Below, piece by piece: positions 12,045 through 22,670 of a DNA stretch of 64,000 nt. The translations under genes were made by a program, and so were the position numbers. The notes under the pieces are model-generated. The model was not told the origin of the DNA and searched no databases. It was given only the letters and a program-made list of their open reading frames with translations. The stretch's first letter is position 1. Each line of letters opens with the position of its first letter. This DNA is from Nitzschia sp. DOCU1 (taxonomy: Eukaryota > Bacillariophyta > Bacillariophyceae > Bacillariales > Bacillariaceae), in assembly GCA_951394045.1 (NCBI GenBank), contig OX595996.1:1612001-1676000 (forward strand), in the 5' to 3' direction.

Positions 12045-13886
12045 TTAAAAGTCTACGTCGTCACCATAATCCCCCGAGGCGTCGTCGTCATCATCACCCA
12101 CACCGCCATCGTTGCCCATTGTACTTGTTGCCTCGTCACCCAAAAATCCATTCATTTTCTTGTACGCCTTGTCTCGTTTGTTCCAAGGCAAGTAGTCGCT
12201 TTCCCGTCGCCCGTACTCGCCATCATCCCATTGGTGGATTCCCGTATTACGTGTGGTCGTCCTTCGCCTTCGGGCCAAGCCACTCACAGATGCACTCCCT
12301 CCCACATCACCCATGCTTCGATCTTTGGAATCCACCACACTGGACGCAGGCATACCCTTGTAGTTGCGTTGATCGCCAGTATAAAAATGGGTCCGACCAA
12401 TAATGACTTCCATGCCTTCATCCCAATCCTCGTCATTGTCCAACCACAATTCAATATCACTACTATCCAGCTCTTCCTCGTCATCCAGAATAGTATAATC
12501 ATTGGATATATCATTTCCGCCCGCTTCTCCGTCGTCTAGTAGTTGTTGGATTCGTTGAGCAATCGAATCATCGTCTTGTTCGTTGTCGTCACTGTCGTCA
12601 TTGTTGTTATCGTTCTCAAGGTGATCCATGGGATATTTTTCCTTTCCCATGAGCATAATCTTGGCATTGCATCCCCACTGTTGTTGAGCCATCCATTCAT
12701 TGCTAGTAGTGCTTCGACTCGTCACTCCCGACGATAAGTAGGTTGCCTCCTCCTCCCGCCGAGACGATGAAGATGACGAATACAGTGCAAGACCACTGTA
12801 ATCATCAAAATCATCACGACAAGATACAAGATGCAATTCATTGACCATAAACTTCAATGGATCATTGTCTCCCCAGAGTCCCTTGAGACGACGAGCGACT
12901 TGTAAGGCAGCTTGATTACTTTCAAAGGATGCAATTGGAATCAAAGGGCGAAATTCGTCGGGTTGCAAGGATGGTTCGATAATGTACTTGCCACAACTAT
13001 AAATTGAAGAGGGTGAAGTTGTGGTAGGATGATTCAACAAAAGGGCCAATTCTTCTCGCAACTCTTGTAAGACCTGTTTGGACTCCTCGTTGGGTTCCAA
13101 ACACAATATACAGGGTCCACCAAATTCTTCAAATAATAACTGTTGTTGATCTTGAAAGGTTTTGGAGAGATTTTCGTATTTATCATCCTTGGTAGTTTCC
13201 GTCGTGGTTGTAGTATTGGAAGAATTCTCCTCGTCTTCATTGGTCGCTCGTTTTTGAGCATTTTTGGCTCGCGTCTTGGCTTTTTTGCGCCCGATTCGTT
13301 CTTCCTTTTCAATGAGTTTGCGAACTTTTTCATCATCTTCTTTCTGGGGGTCGCGATATTCATAATATTGCTGTTCCAAAGGCAAGGTTTGAGAAGCCTT
13401 CCATGTGGCATCCATGGCTTCTAAATTCGGAACAATCACCCACGTATCCAGGGTAATTTCAAAAGGCTCCAATTCTAATTCTTCCACGACTTGTGCAACA
13501 TCCAAGGCCCCTGCGACAAAGGGATGAAATAATCGAATGGCAGGTGGCCATTGATGAAAGAGAGCATCTCGTGCATAATGTCGAGACCGTTGCAATCGAT
13601 CCCAATCGCGAGTCGGAGGAACAATGCACAAAGCAGAATAAAAATCGGTAGCATTTTTGGGCTCGTTGCTTGACGGTGATGACAAGCCATCTCCGTAATA
13701 AAAGGAACTGGGAACGACGTGGAGCCGAGGCAAACATGCCGTGGATGGAGTCGTCGTCGAGGGCATTCGTGGCAAGAAGCTCACCACTCGACTCGGCAAT
13801 GAGGAGGAACAGAGGAGAAAGAAACTCAAAGCCGCCGGCAGCCTCACAGTACTGCTACTACTTTTAGAAGTAGGAGATCGGGGCAT
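12045..13886 (-). CDS. Putative 2H-phosphoesterase/LigT-like protein with targeting presequence
   Basis: The 613-residue product ends only 17 bp from the 3' end of the CNNM-like gene, tail to tail. The N-terminus has a basic start, a hydrophobic run (ALSFFLLCSSSL) and then VVSFLPRM, compatible with a signal or plastid bipartite presequence. Residues of about 80-380 recall the 2H phosphoesterase (2'-5' RNA ligase/cyclic phosphodiesterase) fold. They show ALCIVPP near the start, IRLFHPFV as a candidate first His motif and VNELHLVSCRDD as a candidate second. The HxS/T signatures are imperfect and a long charged insertion separates the halves, so activity is uncertain. The C-terminus is very acidic, with repeated Asp/Glu runs. 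The assignment is tentative; the ORF itself is solid. Confidence 0.65.
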   Translation of the reverse strand: MPRSPTSKSSSSTVRLPAALSFFLLCSSSLPSRVVSFLPRMPSTTTPSTACLPRLHVVPSSFYYGDGLSSPSSNEPKNATDFYSALCIVPPTRDWDRLQRSRHYARDALFHQWPPAIRLFHPFVAGALDVAQVVEELELEPFEITLDTWVIVPNLEAMDATWKASQTLPLEQQYYEYRDPQKEDDEKVRKLIEKEERIGRKKAKTRAKNAQKRATNEDEENSSNTTTTTETTKDDKYENLSKTFQDQQQLLFEEFGGPCILCLEPNEESKQVLQELREELALLLNHPTTTSPSSIYSCGKYIIEPSLQPDEFRPLIPIASFESNQAALQVARRLKGLWGDNDPLKFMVNELHLVSCRDDFDDYSGLALYSSSSSSRREEEATYLSSGVTSRSTTSNEWMAQQQWGCNAKIMLMGKEKYPMDHLENDNNNDDSDDNEQDDDSIAQRIQQLLDDGEAGGNDISNDYTILDDEEELDSSDIELWLDNDEDWDEGMEVIIGRTHFYTGDQRNYKGMPASSVVDSKDRSMGDVGGSASVSGLARRRRTTTRNTGIHQWDDGEYGRRESDYLPWNKRDKAYKKMNGFLGDEATSTMGNDGGVGDDDDDASGDYGDDVDF

Positions 13887-14519
13887 TTCTGGGCTCCTCT
13901 AGCGGGTAGTCGCTAAACACGGGGTCAATGGTGTCCTTTCAAGGAGTAATGTTCTATCATCAAATGCAGATTCCGATAAGGTACACCCCTGCCTCCCTTA
14001 CATAGTTGTTTTCTCTCTCTGTCAATGGTGATGTGCGAGTGCGTCAATCCTTCTGCGGGTGGGCGTGCTCGCACGCATTCCCATCCATTCGAATAAATCA
14101 ATAGGTTCGAATGAATCATTGGCGTGGTAGGTCGACGTCACGATTGGGTCGGAAGCCATCCGCGTTTTTGTTCGGTGAGGAACGTTCCCCTAAGCGTAAA
14201 CTGCCTCTTAAATCAACGGGCATAACCAAAGGCGACACTGGACTGTTTTGGCGAACCACAAAGCGTTGCCGTAGTCCCGTTGAGCCAAAAATTTGGCGGG
14301 AATCATCGGCGAAACCCTGTGAAGAACGATCGACTGACTCTGTGTTGGAATGACCCTTCCGCCATTGAGCACCGGAAGCGAAAGCATCCCCACTTCGACA
14401 CCGGCCACTGTCAAACTTGCTACAGCAACACAGCAAAACAGTCTCGTTGACATTAAAAAATCTAGTCGTGGAGCTGGTTTCCTCTTTTTCGTCATTGTCT
14501 ATCCCTTGAAGAATCCATC
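13887..14519. promoter_or_regulatory. Shared divergent 5' region of the 2H-like gene and kinase 1
   Basis: The 633-bp gap separates two divergent starts, so both promoters must lie here. It contains an inverted TTCGAAT motif (about 14089-14117: ATTCGAAT, spacer, then TTCGAATGAATCATT). Related motifs occur upstream of the hydrolase at 26949 and in the LTRs. No TATA box is evident. Confidence 0.35.
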
Positions 14520-17500
14520 ATGGCAGCTGTGGAGGACAGGCCTTCGGCATCATCCCAAGATTCCCCATTTGAGTGGATGAAAATGGACGAGGTTCCCTTT
14601 GACGAAGTGCACGAATCATCGTCGTTGTCACCGTTGCGCCCCGCACATGCGGCGGCGGTAACGCCAGAATCTGAGGGTTCTCCACAACCCATTCAAGACA
14701 ACGAGGATGCTGCTGGATCAATTGGCGAACAGCCGTCAACTCCTGACCCCGGTGGCGTTTCAACGACGGCAAGTCCATCCAGTGAGCAGCAGCCAATTAC
14801 GGACGAAGATTCATTCCTTTCTTCTAGTCAGAATCAACCAACTCGGGAGAATCATCACCAGCAATCTTCTCGAAATAACAACAATTTCAATCTGCCGTTG
14901 TATAGCCCACGAAGAGCGGCTTCTTGGTATGGAACCAGTCAAATACGAAATGTGCCATCGACTCCCAGTTATGTTCCCGTTACACCCCTGTCCGCCAAAA
15001 GTCCTTCTAAGAAACGTTTGAGCAACAAATTGGCGGAACAATTTTCCAAATTTGAAGGATTGGATAGTGCTTCTACGAATAACAAGTCAGCAGTACCGCC
15101 CCTGAACGGATCTTCACCCCTGAAAAAGAAGAATTCGAAGGAAGAAGGATTGGATCGATCGATCCAAATGGACAAACTGCCTGTGGCACTAGATGGCTTT
15201 CAAAGTCCATCTCAAAAGAAAAATGCTCTAACTGTTTCCTTGCATACTCCAAGGAGTGGGGGAAGCAGCAATATGGGCAGTCATCGCTCCGGTATGCAAG
15301 GGGCTGCTCCTGGATCTGTTCCCATTACTCCATCCTCGTCCCGGAGTAGTGCATTTCAAAAGAGGCTTTCAAATAGCAAATTGGCCGATCGACTTTCCAA
15401 ATTTGAAGGATCGAATACTACGACTGCTATTATTTCAACTTCTTCTTCCGGAGAGTCTCCACCTGCAAGAATTCAAGTAAAAGAAGAAGAAATGGAAGTC
15501 GACAAGGCTACGCCATCCCTCGCCGCGTCTTCTTCGTTTGATAAGAGTGAATTGGATGGATCGATGCGACTAGATGAACTACCTCATCTTCAGGTCGAGA
15601 CGGCGTCTTCAAGTACAAACAAGAAGCAACACGAGCTTCAAAGCAAAGACAATTCCACCATTCTCCCTCATAAACCACCCCTTGGCGGTAGCCATCATAC
15701 TCGACAGAACAACAGCCATCATGGTGGTATGAGTACGTCGCTACATACTCCAAGAAGAAGCAGCACGAGCAATATTGGTGGTGGAAGCAGCCATCTTCGT
15801 CATAGTGTGCATTCTGCAACTCCCACAAGTCACGTTCCAAGTACGCCACTTTCTGGTCGAAGTGCGGCCAATAGACGTTTGAGTAACAAACTGGCCGATC
15901 GATGTTCCAAATTTGGAGGATCGGATTCGAATCTCACCATGAATTATGCTTCTAATCCGTCCATTCTTCACGAAAATGAACCCGGGGGGACAGAATCATC
16001 AAACGGCGGTGCATTGCGGGTCCCACTGTCAGAAACAGGCCGTCGACGCTCGGTTCGTAGTAGTCTAGTGGGACTTGTCAAGGTATTCGATACTCCCAAA
16101 AGGCAACGCGCCCAAGTCAACCCGTTGTTGAGTCCCATGGAAGTCAAACAACTCGTCCTGTCTACGGCGACCAACAAAAGATTACATGGAATTGTCTATC
16201 AATATGAACACCTGTCGGAAAAAGATCAACGTCAACGGCTCCAAGATCGAACGTCCGCGAAAGAGCGACAACGTGCCCTATTCATGTCTCTCAACAAAGA
16301 TGCACGACGCTTACAATGGGAACAAGCTCGTGCTCGCTTTGGAGCCACTCTCAACAAGGATAGAACAACAAAGCAGCTTGGTCAGGTACCAATTTCATTC
16401 CAAGACGTTTACAAGGAGATTCGGGCTCCCCAAACTGTGGATTATTCCAACTTTGTACCTCCCGATCATGGAACCAAGACGGATCGTCAACGTGAATTGA
16501 TTTTGCAATGTGTCGAACGTAGCTTTTGTTTTACCGAGTTTCGTCCCCAAGGCAAGGCAAGAACACAAGGTGCTTTGGAAGCATTGATTCAGGCGTTTGA
16601 GTGTGTCCAACTGGAACTGGGTAGTGTATTGTGGTATCAAGGTACTTCTGAGCAAGCGACGACAACATCTTCCAATGATGACGATAATGATAACCAAGCG
16701 TTTTATGTGGTGGAAAAAGGATCGATTGCGTTTCATGCCAACGGGGTGGCTGTCGGGTCGGTCCAAACAGAAGACTGGTTTGGAGAGCAATCTCTGTTGT
16801 ATCCCGCCCCATCAGCCGTGACTGTGTCGGTCGCAATTGATCCCGACAACCAAGGTAAGGAGGATGGAGCCCATCTCTTGAAATTGGAACCATCAACATA
16901 TCGAGGACTACTCCACCTCTTTTCCCAGCGCGCTACGGAAGAAAAGCGCCAAGTGTTGTTGGGTGTGGACTTTTTGAAAGACTTGCTTGACTTTCATTCT
17001 GGAGCCGAAGAAAGCAGAGAAGATGATGACCTCTTGAGGCGTTTGGCTTCGATTATGACTCGTGTCGAATTTTCCAAAGGCGATGTCGTCGATGCCCCTG
17101 AAGATGTGACCTTTTATGTTGTCGAATCCGGGGAGCTGCTTGTCAAAAATAATAGTGGCGCTCTTCAAAAGTCCTTGGGGGCCGGGCAGTACTTTGGAGA
17201 ACGCGCCCTCATTGGATCCTTGCCCCGTCGGAGTATGGTTTGGGGTCAAAATATCACCATGACGGCTACGTCGGATCACGGCGTCGTCTTTCAAATTAAT
17301 CGGGCCCAAATGGAAGCCATTTTGGGACCACGCCGATTGCAAAATCTGCAAGACATTCATCGAATGTCCAAAATTGCCCTTGTCGAGAGGGCTCGTCTCT
17401 CCCACAAGGCCAAGGCATTGGTAGCCAATCAGATCGTTGAACATTCGTGCGATGGCAAGGACGACACAGTCGTCTTAGATGTGGGTTGCAAGGCCACGCC

Positions 17501-19238
17501 CGCCCTCTATGTGGTGCGGAAAGGAACTGTTACCGTCTCGTTCGAGGACGACCGAAAGTCCCAAACTCTCACTTGCGGAGATGTTTTCGGCCAGGACTTC
17601 CTGGAAGAAAAGAAAGACATTAATGGCGACTCGACTATTCGTCGCACGGCCGGCTTTCAGTTTTCGACAGCAGATGGGCAATTCGCCTCGATTGGTGTCT
17701 TGCCTCTCCCATCGCTTGGCTTGAAGCCTTCCGCCTCGCAACATTCTCCTCGTACGAGTCTTCCCATGTCAAACGAGAGTCAACGCGATACACCCGCCTT
17801 GGCTATGAGAGCGACCTTGGAACTACGAAACAAGGTTCGTCAATTAGTCCAAACCAACATTTCACTGGACGATCTGGAAAAGCTTACTCTGTTGGGAGAA
17901 GGAGAGTTTGGAGAAGTCTGGCTTGTGGCGGCTGATATTTTCCAAACGGGCGATGCCGACTTGCGTCAAAAGTTTGCCCTCAAAAGTCAGCGCAAAGTGG
18001 ATGAAACTCGTGGCAAGGATGCCGTGGACGCTATTCGACGAGAAATTCAAGTCATGCGCGAGATTGATCATCCTCAAATTGTCGATTTGGTCCATATTTT
18101 TGAAGATGAGGAGAATCTGTACATGCTCATGGGTTTGATTTCGGGCGGAGAATTGTGGGATCGTATTCACACTGAAGATTCACAAGGGAACTGGTTATCG
18201 GGAATGTCCGAAGGCAACGCAAAGTTTTATACCATGGTCATCGCCGATACGTTGGACTATATGCATTCTTGCAAGTACATTTTTCGCGATTTGAAGCCCG
18301 AGAACATAATGATCGATTCGGATGGCTATCCAGTCATTGTCGATTTCGGCTTTGCCAAATATTGTCCTGACGTGACATGGACATTTTGTGGAACGCCAAA
18401 CTATGTCGCTCCCGAAATCGTTACTCATTCGGGGCACAATCGATGTGTGGACCACTGGGCACTCGGGATCACATTATATGAGATGATTACGGGCGAAAAC
18501 CCCTTTTACTTCGAAGGAATGGACCCTACGGCCTTGTATGATGCTATTTGCCGCGAGCCGCACTACCCTCTCTCCAAAGGGGATGGGCGTAGTGACGAGT
18601 TGATAAGTTTGGTTGACGGTCTTTTGGAAAAGGATCCGACTAAGCGACTTGGCATGTTGGCTGGAGGCATGAATGATATCTTGAAGCATGCCTGGTTCGA
18701 TGGAGTCGACTTGGGCCAAGTTCGCTCCAAGAAATGGCCCGCGCCATGGAAACCCGAAAGTAGCGCCGATGTGAATGCCACTGAAGATTTGTTGCTTGAA
18801 AAGATGGGCCTCAATATCCACGTGCCATCCTTGGACGAATCTACACAGTCCTTCAACGCGTCTTTTGCGTCCATTCTCGAAGACGACAACGAAGACAACG
18901 ACGATGTCTCATCCCTGCCGGCCGAAGAACAACAACGAGAATCTCCCAAGCACGAGCTATCAAAGAGCGAAGGTGAAGAAGACGTGAAAGACTTGCGCGA
19001 CGAGCCCAAGGGAATAGCCATAAAAAAGAAGAAGAAGAAGGCAAAAGCGAAAGTCGTCACAGAAGCCGATTTCCAGTTTGTGTCTCCTGTAGGCGACCGC
19101 CGATACCAACCAATTAGTAAACAAAGCAAGAGAGACTCTCAAATCAAGAAACAGCAATCCAAGACTCGTCGTTCTGCCATTTCCGAAACCTTGGCGGGCT
19201 TGGGAATCGACAGCGACGATGAATATCCCCTGTTTTAA
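14520..19238 (+). CDS. cNMP-binding-domain AGC protein kinase (PKG-like), paralogue 1
   Basis: The product has 1572 residues in a single exon. A long low-complexity N-terminus carries three copies of an RRLSNKLAxxxSKFEG-type motif (residues about 165, 280, 451), each with an R/K-R-x-S core typical of PKA/PKG sites. An LLSPMEVKQLV motif is near residue 540. Three cyclic-nucleotide-binding-like modules follow at about 690-800, 835-945 and 980-1060. The second has a good phosphate-binding cassette (FGERALIGSLPRRS), while the first (FGEQSLLYPAPS) and third lack the expected arginine. The kinase domain (about 1115-1400) is complete, with GEGEFGEVW, ALKSQ, FRDLKPENIM, DFGFAK and CGTPNYVAPE. The C-tail is acidic, then basic. 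PKG-type kinases phosphorylate Ser/Thr after nucleotide binding. This one is larger than the usual family members because of the N-terminus. The ligand is unproven. Confidence 0.92.
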   Translation: MAAVEDRPSASSQDSPFEWMKMDEVPFDEVHESSSLSPLRPAHAAAVTPESEGSPQPIQDNEDAAGSIGEQPSTPDPGGVSTTASPSSEQQPITDEDSFLSSSQNQPTRENHHQQSSRNNNNFNLPLYSPRRAASWYGTSQIRNVPSTPSYVPVTPLSAKSPSKKRLSNKLAEQFSKFEGLDSASTNNKSAVPPLNGSSPLKKKNSKEEGLDRSIQMDKLPVALDGFQSPSQKKNALTVSLHTPRSGGSSNMGSHRSGMQGAAPGSVPITPSSSRSSAFQKRLSNSKLADRLSKFEGSNTTTAIISTSSSGESPPARIQVKEEEMEVDKATPSLAASSSFDKSELDGSMRLDELPHLQVETASSSTNKKQHELQSKDNSTILPHKPPLGGSHHTRQNNSHHGGMSTSLHTPRRSSTSNIGGGSSHLRHSVHSATPTSHVPSTPLSGRSAANRRLSNKLADRCSKFGGSDSNLTMNYASNPSILHENEPGGTESSNGGALRVPLSETGRRRSVRSSLVGLVKVFDTPKRQRAQVNPLLSPMEVKQLVLSTATNKRLHGIVYQYEHLSEKDQRQRLQDRTSAKERQRALFMSLNKDARRLQWEQARARFGATLNKDRTTKQLGQVPISFQDVYKEIRAPQTVDYSNFVPPDHGTKTDRQRELILQCVERSFCFTEFRPQGKARTQGALEALIQAFECVQLELGSVLWYQGTSEQATTTSSNDDDNDNQAFYVVEKGSIAFHANGVAVGSVQTEDWFGEQSLLYPAPSAVTVSVAIDPDNQGKEDGAHLLKLEPSTYRGLLHLFSQRATEEKRQVLLGVDFLKDLLDFHSGAEESREDDDLLRRLASIMTRVEFSKGDVVDAPEDVTFYVVESGELLVKNNSGALQKSLGAGQYFGERALIGSLPRRSMVWGQNITMTATSDHGVVFQINRAQMEAILGPRRLQNLQDIHRMSKIALVERARLSHKAKALVANQIVEHSCDGKDDTVVLDVGCKATPALYVVRKGTVTVSFEDDRKSQTLTCGDVFGQDFLEEKKDINGDSTIRRTAGFQFSTADGQFASIGVLPLPSLGLKPSASQHSPRTSLPMSNESQRDTPALAMRATLELRNKVRQLVQTNISLDDLEKLTLLGEGEFGEVWLVAADIFQTGDADLRQKFALKSQRKVDETRGKDAVDAIRREIQVMREIDHPQIVDLVHIFEDEENLYMLMGLISGGELWDRIHTEDSQGNWLSGMSEGNAKFYTMVIADTLDYMHSCKYIFRDLKPENIMIDSDGYPVIVDFGFAKYCPDVTWTFCGTPNYVAPEIVTHSGHNRCVDHWALGITLYEMITGENPFYFEGMDPTALYDAICREPHYPLSKGDGRSDELISLVDGLLEKDPTKRLGMLAGGMNDILKHAWFDGVDLGQVRSKKWPAPWKPESSADVNATEDLLLEKMGLNIHVPSLDESTQSFNASFASILEDDNEDNDDVSSLPAEEQQRESPKHELSKSEGEEDVKDLRDEPKGIAIKKKKKKAKAKVVTEADFQFVSPVGDRRYQPISKQSKRDSQIKKQQSKTRRSAISETLAGLGIDSDDEYPLF

Positions 19239-20209
19239 TACATTCCAAAATAAGAAATACTTACAACCAGATTCTTCTTAATCGCTCTTCCAAAGCGACT
19301 CTACTACCTAGTCGTGGTCAGGAGCAACACTTGGGGGGGGGGGGGGGGGGGGTGATGAAGACACATGTTTTGCAATCTTTCTTTTCGAGCCTCCAAAGTG
19401 TAGCTCGTTTGGGTGCTGCTGGTGCTCGCGGCCGTTTGGAACAATCTACTTGGCCAGCAGCAACAACGTCTGCGCTATCGTTACTCCAGGGGATAGGATG
19501 ATCGAAACTCCATCTTTGGTTCTATTGTGAGTATTGCTTCCACTTGGGAAGAAGATATCAGCATCCCCATTTCTGGTGTGCGAGAGCTAACATTTTTCAT
19601 GGCAACGGCGGGGGGGGGGGATTTCGCAATGTGTTCATATTGGTCGTTGTGGGTGTGTACCCTTGTATATTGTGCGCTCCGATCCTTTCCCGAGTTGCTC
19701 TGTGTTTTCTATTTGTACTTTGTGTTTCAAACGTTCATATCGATCACTGTCTGTTCTGTCGTCGAATACCGATGAGTGAAGAAAAAAAGCTCCGTCGGCT
19801 CGGGCGATCCCGCCGGTGTGATAACACGAGTCGAGCTGATGCTTGGGCATAACGTAGGTAGCGTTTTAATTAATATAAGATGGTGCGCGCCCTCTTTTTA
19901 ACCCCATATTATCTCGAATATCAGGTTCGTAGAGGTACCACATGATGCACGCGCGCAGGCCGAGTCGCAAAATGAGCCCGTCAAACTAGCCGTTGGTTTG
20001 CGCCCTGCCCGTATCGATTTTCCATGACGGACGCGATATGCAATCCGCAACAAAGACAACGAGCCAAAGATACCATTGTTTGCATCATACCTCTTACCCG
20101 GTGCTGCTGCTCCATCACCATCCGTCTACTCCGTAGTAGCGTCATCACCCTCAATTAAATCATCGCAGGTGTTTTCGTCGTTTCGGCACGAACAACAACC
20201 AATAGTGTC
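19239..20209. other. Intergenic with two poly-G tracts
   Basis: This 970-bp gap has no gene I can support. It holds G20 at 19333-19352 and G11 at 19610-19620. The last 200 bp before the P450 start would contain its promoter. Confidence 0.5.
19333..19352 (+). repeat. G20 homopolymer
   Basis: Twenty consecutive G, about 95 bp past the stop of kinase 1. Such a tract can form G-quadruplexes and is also prone to length error in assembly. Confidence 0.95.
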
Positions 20210-22267
20210 ATGGAACGATTGCGGTCTTCCTTATTTGAGCGTTTGGTCACTCCTGGCTTAATGATCATCGGCGGAATCGCTCCTCTCGGTTTGTTACTAT
20301 ATTACTCGAGTGGAGCCAAGAAAAATGAAAAAGGCTCCAGGGATCTTCCCTTCTCTAATGGTGTCAGTTTCACCTTCTTGCTAAAGGTTCTTTATCAAGG
20401 CGCTTCTTTTGATGTTATTTTCCGTATGCTTTCTTTTCAAAACCGCAAACGCATCTATGTTGCGAACAAGAAGTGGCTCTTTTGGGGGGACGAGACATGG
20501 TGGGTGGGCCACCCTTCCATCGTCGCACAGGTGTTTTCCCACAGGAATATAAGACTCTGGAGAAAGTTGACCAAGGATGAAGTTTTTTCGTTATTTTACC
20601 TTTCCAATCCAGACAAAGGCAAACAAAATGCTATGCTGTACACAGGGGATGACGATGGCTGGCGTCACATCCGAACTGCTCTCACTCCTTTCTTCTACAC
20701 TCATGACATGTCAGAGTACGACAATGTTATGGATGCAACTGTGGCTTCCCACTTGAAAGAGGCAGCGTCAACGCAGCACCCCGTCGAACTTATCAGTACC
20801 ACTCTCAAAATAACCGTGGATCTTCTGTGTCGCATCCTGTATAGTTGCGAGCTGTCTAAAGATGACCTCAGCAAGCTAACGAGTGCTCTGGCAGAATACA
20901 TCGTACCAAGTGCTGCTAGCAAAACCTACGACGGCCTTGATTGTTTTGAGTACCACAAGAAAGTAGCTGAGGATATGGGGAGAAAAGCGCCTGAGGGAAC
21001 CCTTGCGCACATCATATTGCATGACGATATCCCAGGTCTTGCGCCTGAGCTCAGGAACGCAAATTTGGCGTTTTTATTGGAGGCTCTGACCCCTGCCTTT
21101 GCTTCGTATTGGACAGTGTGCAATATTTTACAGTCCATTGATGTCAACACCCGCGAAAAGGCCAAGAACGATGCCGTGTTCCGCCAGCAGTGCATCAAAG
21201 AATCTCTCCGAATGTACCCACCCGTCCCTATGCTCTGGCCTCGTGAAGCTCTCGTAGATCAAGAAATCATAAATCCAGTGTTTGATGGGACTCGTCCACC
21301 AAGAAAGACTGGTTTTCTTTCGTCTATGCTCTTTGGAAAGCCATTTGAAGAGCAGCCCACGATCAAGATAAAGAAGGGTACCAAGGTTGTGGTGTTACCT
21401 GGTATACTTCACTACGATGACCGCTTCTGGGTGAGGCCAACTGAGTTTCTTCCAGAGAGATGGGACACAGAGCCCAACATTCTTGCACAAGGCAACGCTG
21501 CTCAGATCGAAACTAGAAAACGGGTCAGCCACGCGGCTGGACTTAGCGTGAGAAAAAGCGTCATGGAAAAGCAGGGTTTCAAGTCACCTTCGTCGTCCCG
21601 CGTTCGACATGAAGTCTCCGAAAGTAGTGTACGCGCCCAGGTGTTGGGAGTAGAGCACGAGAAGTTCTGCGCAGACGTAGCGTCGGACCATCTCTTCGAG
21701 TGTACTACTCCGCAGCACGATGCCATGCTTGCCTGGACGTTCCTTCCTTTTGGCCTTGGGCAGCACACCTGTTTGGGACGCCGTCTCGCCATTCGTATGG
21801 TTGACTCTATTGTCTCAATGTGTTTGGAGTATGACGCGCAGTTCTACCAAGGCGTCATTCCAAGTTTACTAACTCGCAAGAGTTGGCATCAACGTACATC
21901 GTCAAAAAACGCTGCTTACAATTTTCCAGCGGACCCCGTCTATATCCGTTTCGAGGAGCCCAAGAAGAAAGCAAGTGGTGGTGTCTATAGAAGTTCGATG
22001 TCCTTTATGACATGGGATAATCAACTTGATCGATTCGGAAGGCTTTCAGTGGCAGGCTATGGCGTCACTGGCAGCCAGAGGAACATTAAGGCGAACATGT
22101 TGGAGGCAATCAGTACTTTAATGGAAGAAGACGAAGATTTCGACGACGACGATGATGATGGCGATAATGATGATGTTGGTGACCGGGTAATCGGCACTTT
22201 GATGGAAGAAGAAGAAGATGAAGAAGACGAAGATGATGATGAAGAAGGTTACTTGATTGGGGCATGA
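20210..22267 (+). CDS. Cytochrome P450 with unusual I-helix and acidic tail
   Basis: The product has 685 residues, longer than the usual 480-550. It is a haem-thiolate monooxygenase, probably membrane-anchored through an N-terminal hydrophobic segment (GLMIIGGIAPLGLLLYYSSG). The haem-binding loop FLPFGLGQHTCLGRR lies near residue 512 with the cysteine ligand present, and the ExxR motif is KESLRMYPPVP near 330. The I-helix region reads LEALTPAFASYW instead of the usual AGxxT. It thus lacks the acidic residue-Thr pair used for oxygen activation and resembles the pattern in CYP7/CYP8-type enzymes. A basic insertion separates the ExxR and haem motifs. The last 60 residues are Asp/Glu runs with STLMEE/GTLMEE repeated. 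The substrate is unknown. Confidence 0.85.
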   Translation: MERLRSSLFERLVTPGLMIIGGIAPLGLLLYYSSGAKKNEKGSRDLPFSNGVSFTFLLKVLYQGASFDVIFRMLSFQNRKRIYVANKKWLFWGDETWWVGHPSIVAQVFSHRNIRLWRKLTKDEVFSLFYLSNPDKGKQNAMLYTGDDDGWRHIRTALTPFFYTHDMSEYDNVMDATVASHLKEAASTQHPVELISTTLKITVDLLCRILYSCELSKDDLSKLTSALAEYIVPSAASKTYDGLDCFEYHKKVAEDMGRKAPEGTLAHIILHDDIPGLAPELRNANLAFLLEALTPAFASYWTVCNILQSIDVNTREKAKNDAVFRQQCIKESLRMYPPVPMLWPREALVDQEIINPVFDGTRPPRKTGFLSSMLFGKPFEEQPTIKIKKGTKVVVLPGILHYDDRFWVRPTEFLPERWDTEPNILAQGNAAQIETRKRVSHAAGLSVRKSVMEKQGFKSPSSSRVRHEVSESSVRAQVLGVEHEKFCADVASDHLFECTTPQHDAMLAWTFLPFGLGQHTCLGRRLAIRMVDSIVSMCLEYDAQFYQGVIPSLLTRKSWHQRTSSKNAAYNFPADPVYIRFEEPKKKASGGVYRSSMSFMTWDNQLDRFGRLSVAGYGVTGSQRNIKANMLEAISTLMEEDEDFDDDDDDGDNDDVGDRVIGTLMEEEEDEEDEDDDEEGYLIGA

Positions 22268-22670
22268 TCACGCCCACGACCATCTGCTCAATCCAGCAGC
22301 CTTCCGGTATGCTATGGGCAGTGCCGGGGGTTCGATTTGAGCTACTTCTACGATCGCAGCCTCCACCTTTCGGTACTATTATATAGATCAGGCTTTCTTG
22401 AAAGGAGGCAACAATAAGAAGCAATAGCACGTATTAGTATACATGGGGGGGCATTTTTGTTTGTTTGTTTCTGTCGCGTGACAGATCGAGTCCCGCCTTT
22501 CGTCTGCCATACGAACGGTGCGGAGAACGCATACGTCATAGCGATCACACTACGTCTCGGCAAACCACAGATTGAACAAAGAAAGAGACGACGATGATGG
22601 TCATGAGATAACAATAGAAGTGTTGTACTAGACAAATTGCTAAGCAGGTAATGTTTTTCTCTTCGATTTC
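22268..22670. other. Intergenic, P450 to dioxygenase-methyltransferase
   Basis: This 400-bp gap has no gene or repeat I can support. It must contain the 3' end of the P450 gene and the promoter of the next. Confidence 0.4.

Noticed and set aside
13143..13424. A hydrophobic plus-strand ORF resembling a membrane protein
   Set aside because: It is the complement of the Lys/Glu-rich part of the 2H-like gene, which always yields a hydrophobic shadow.
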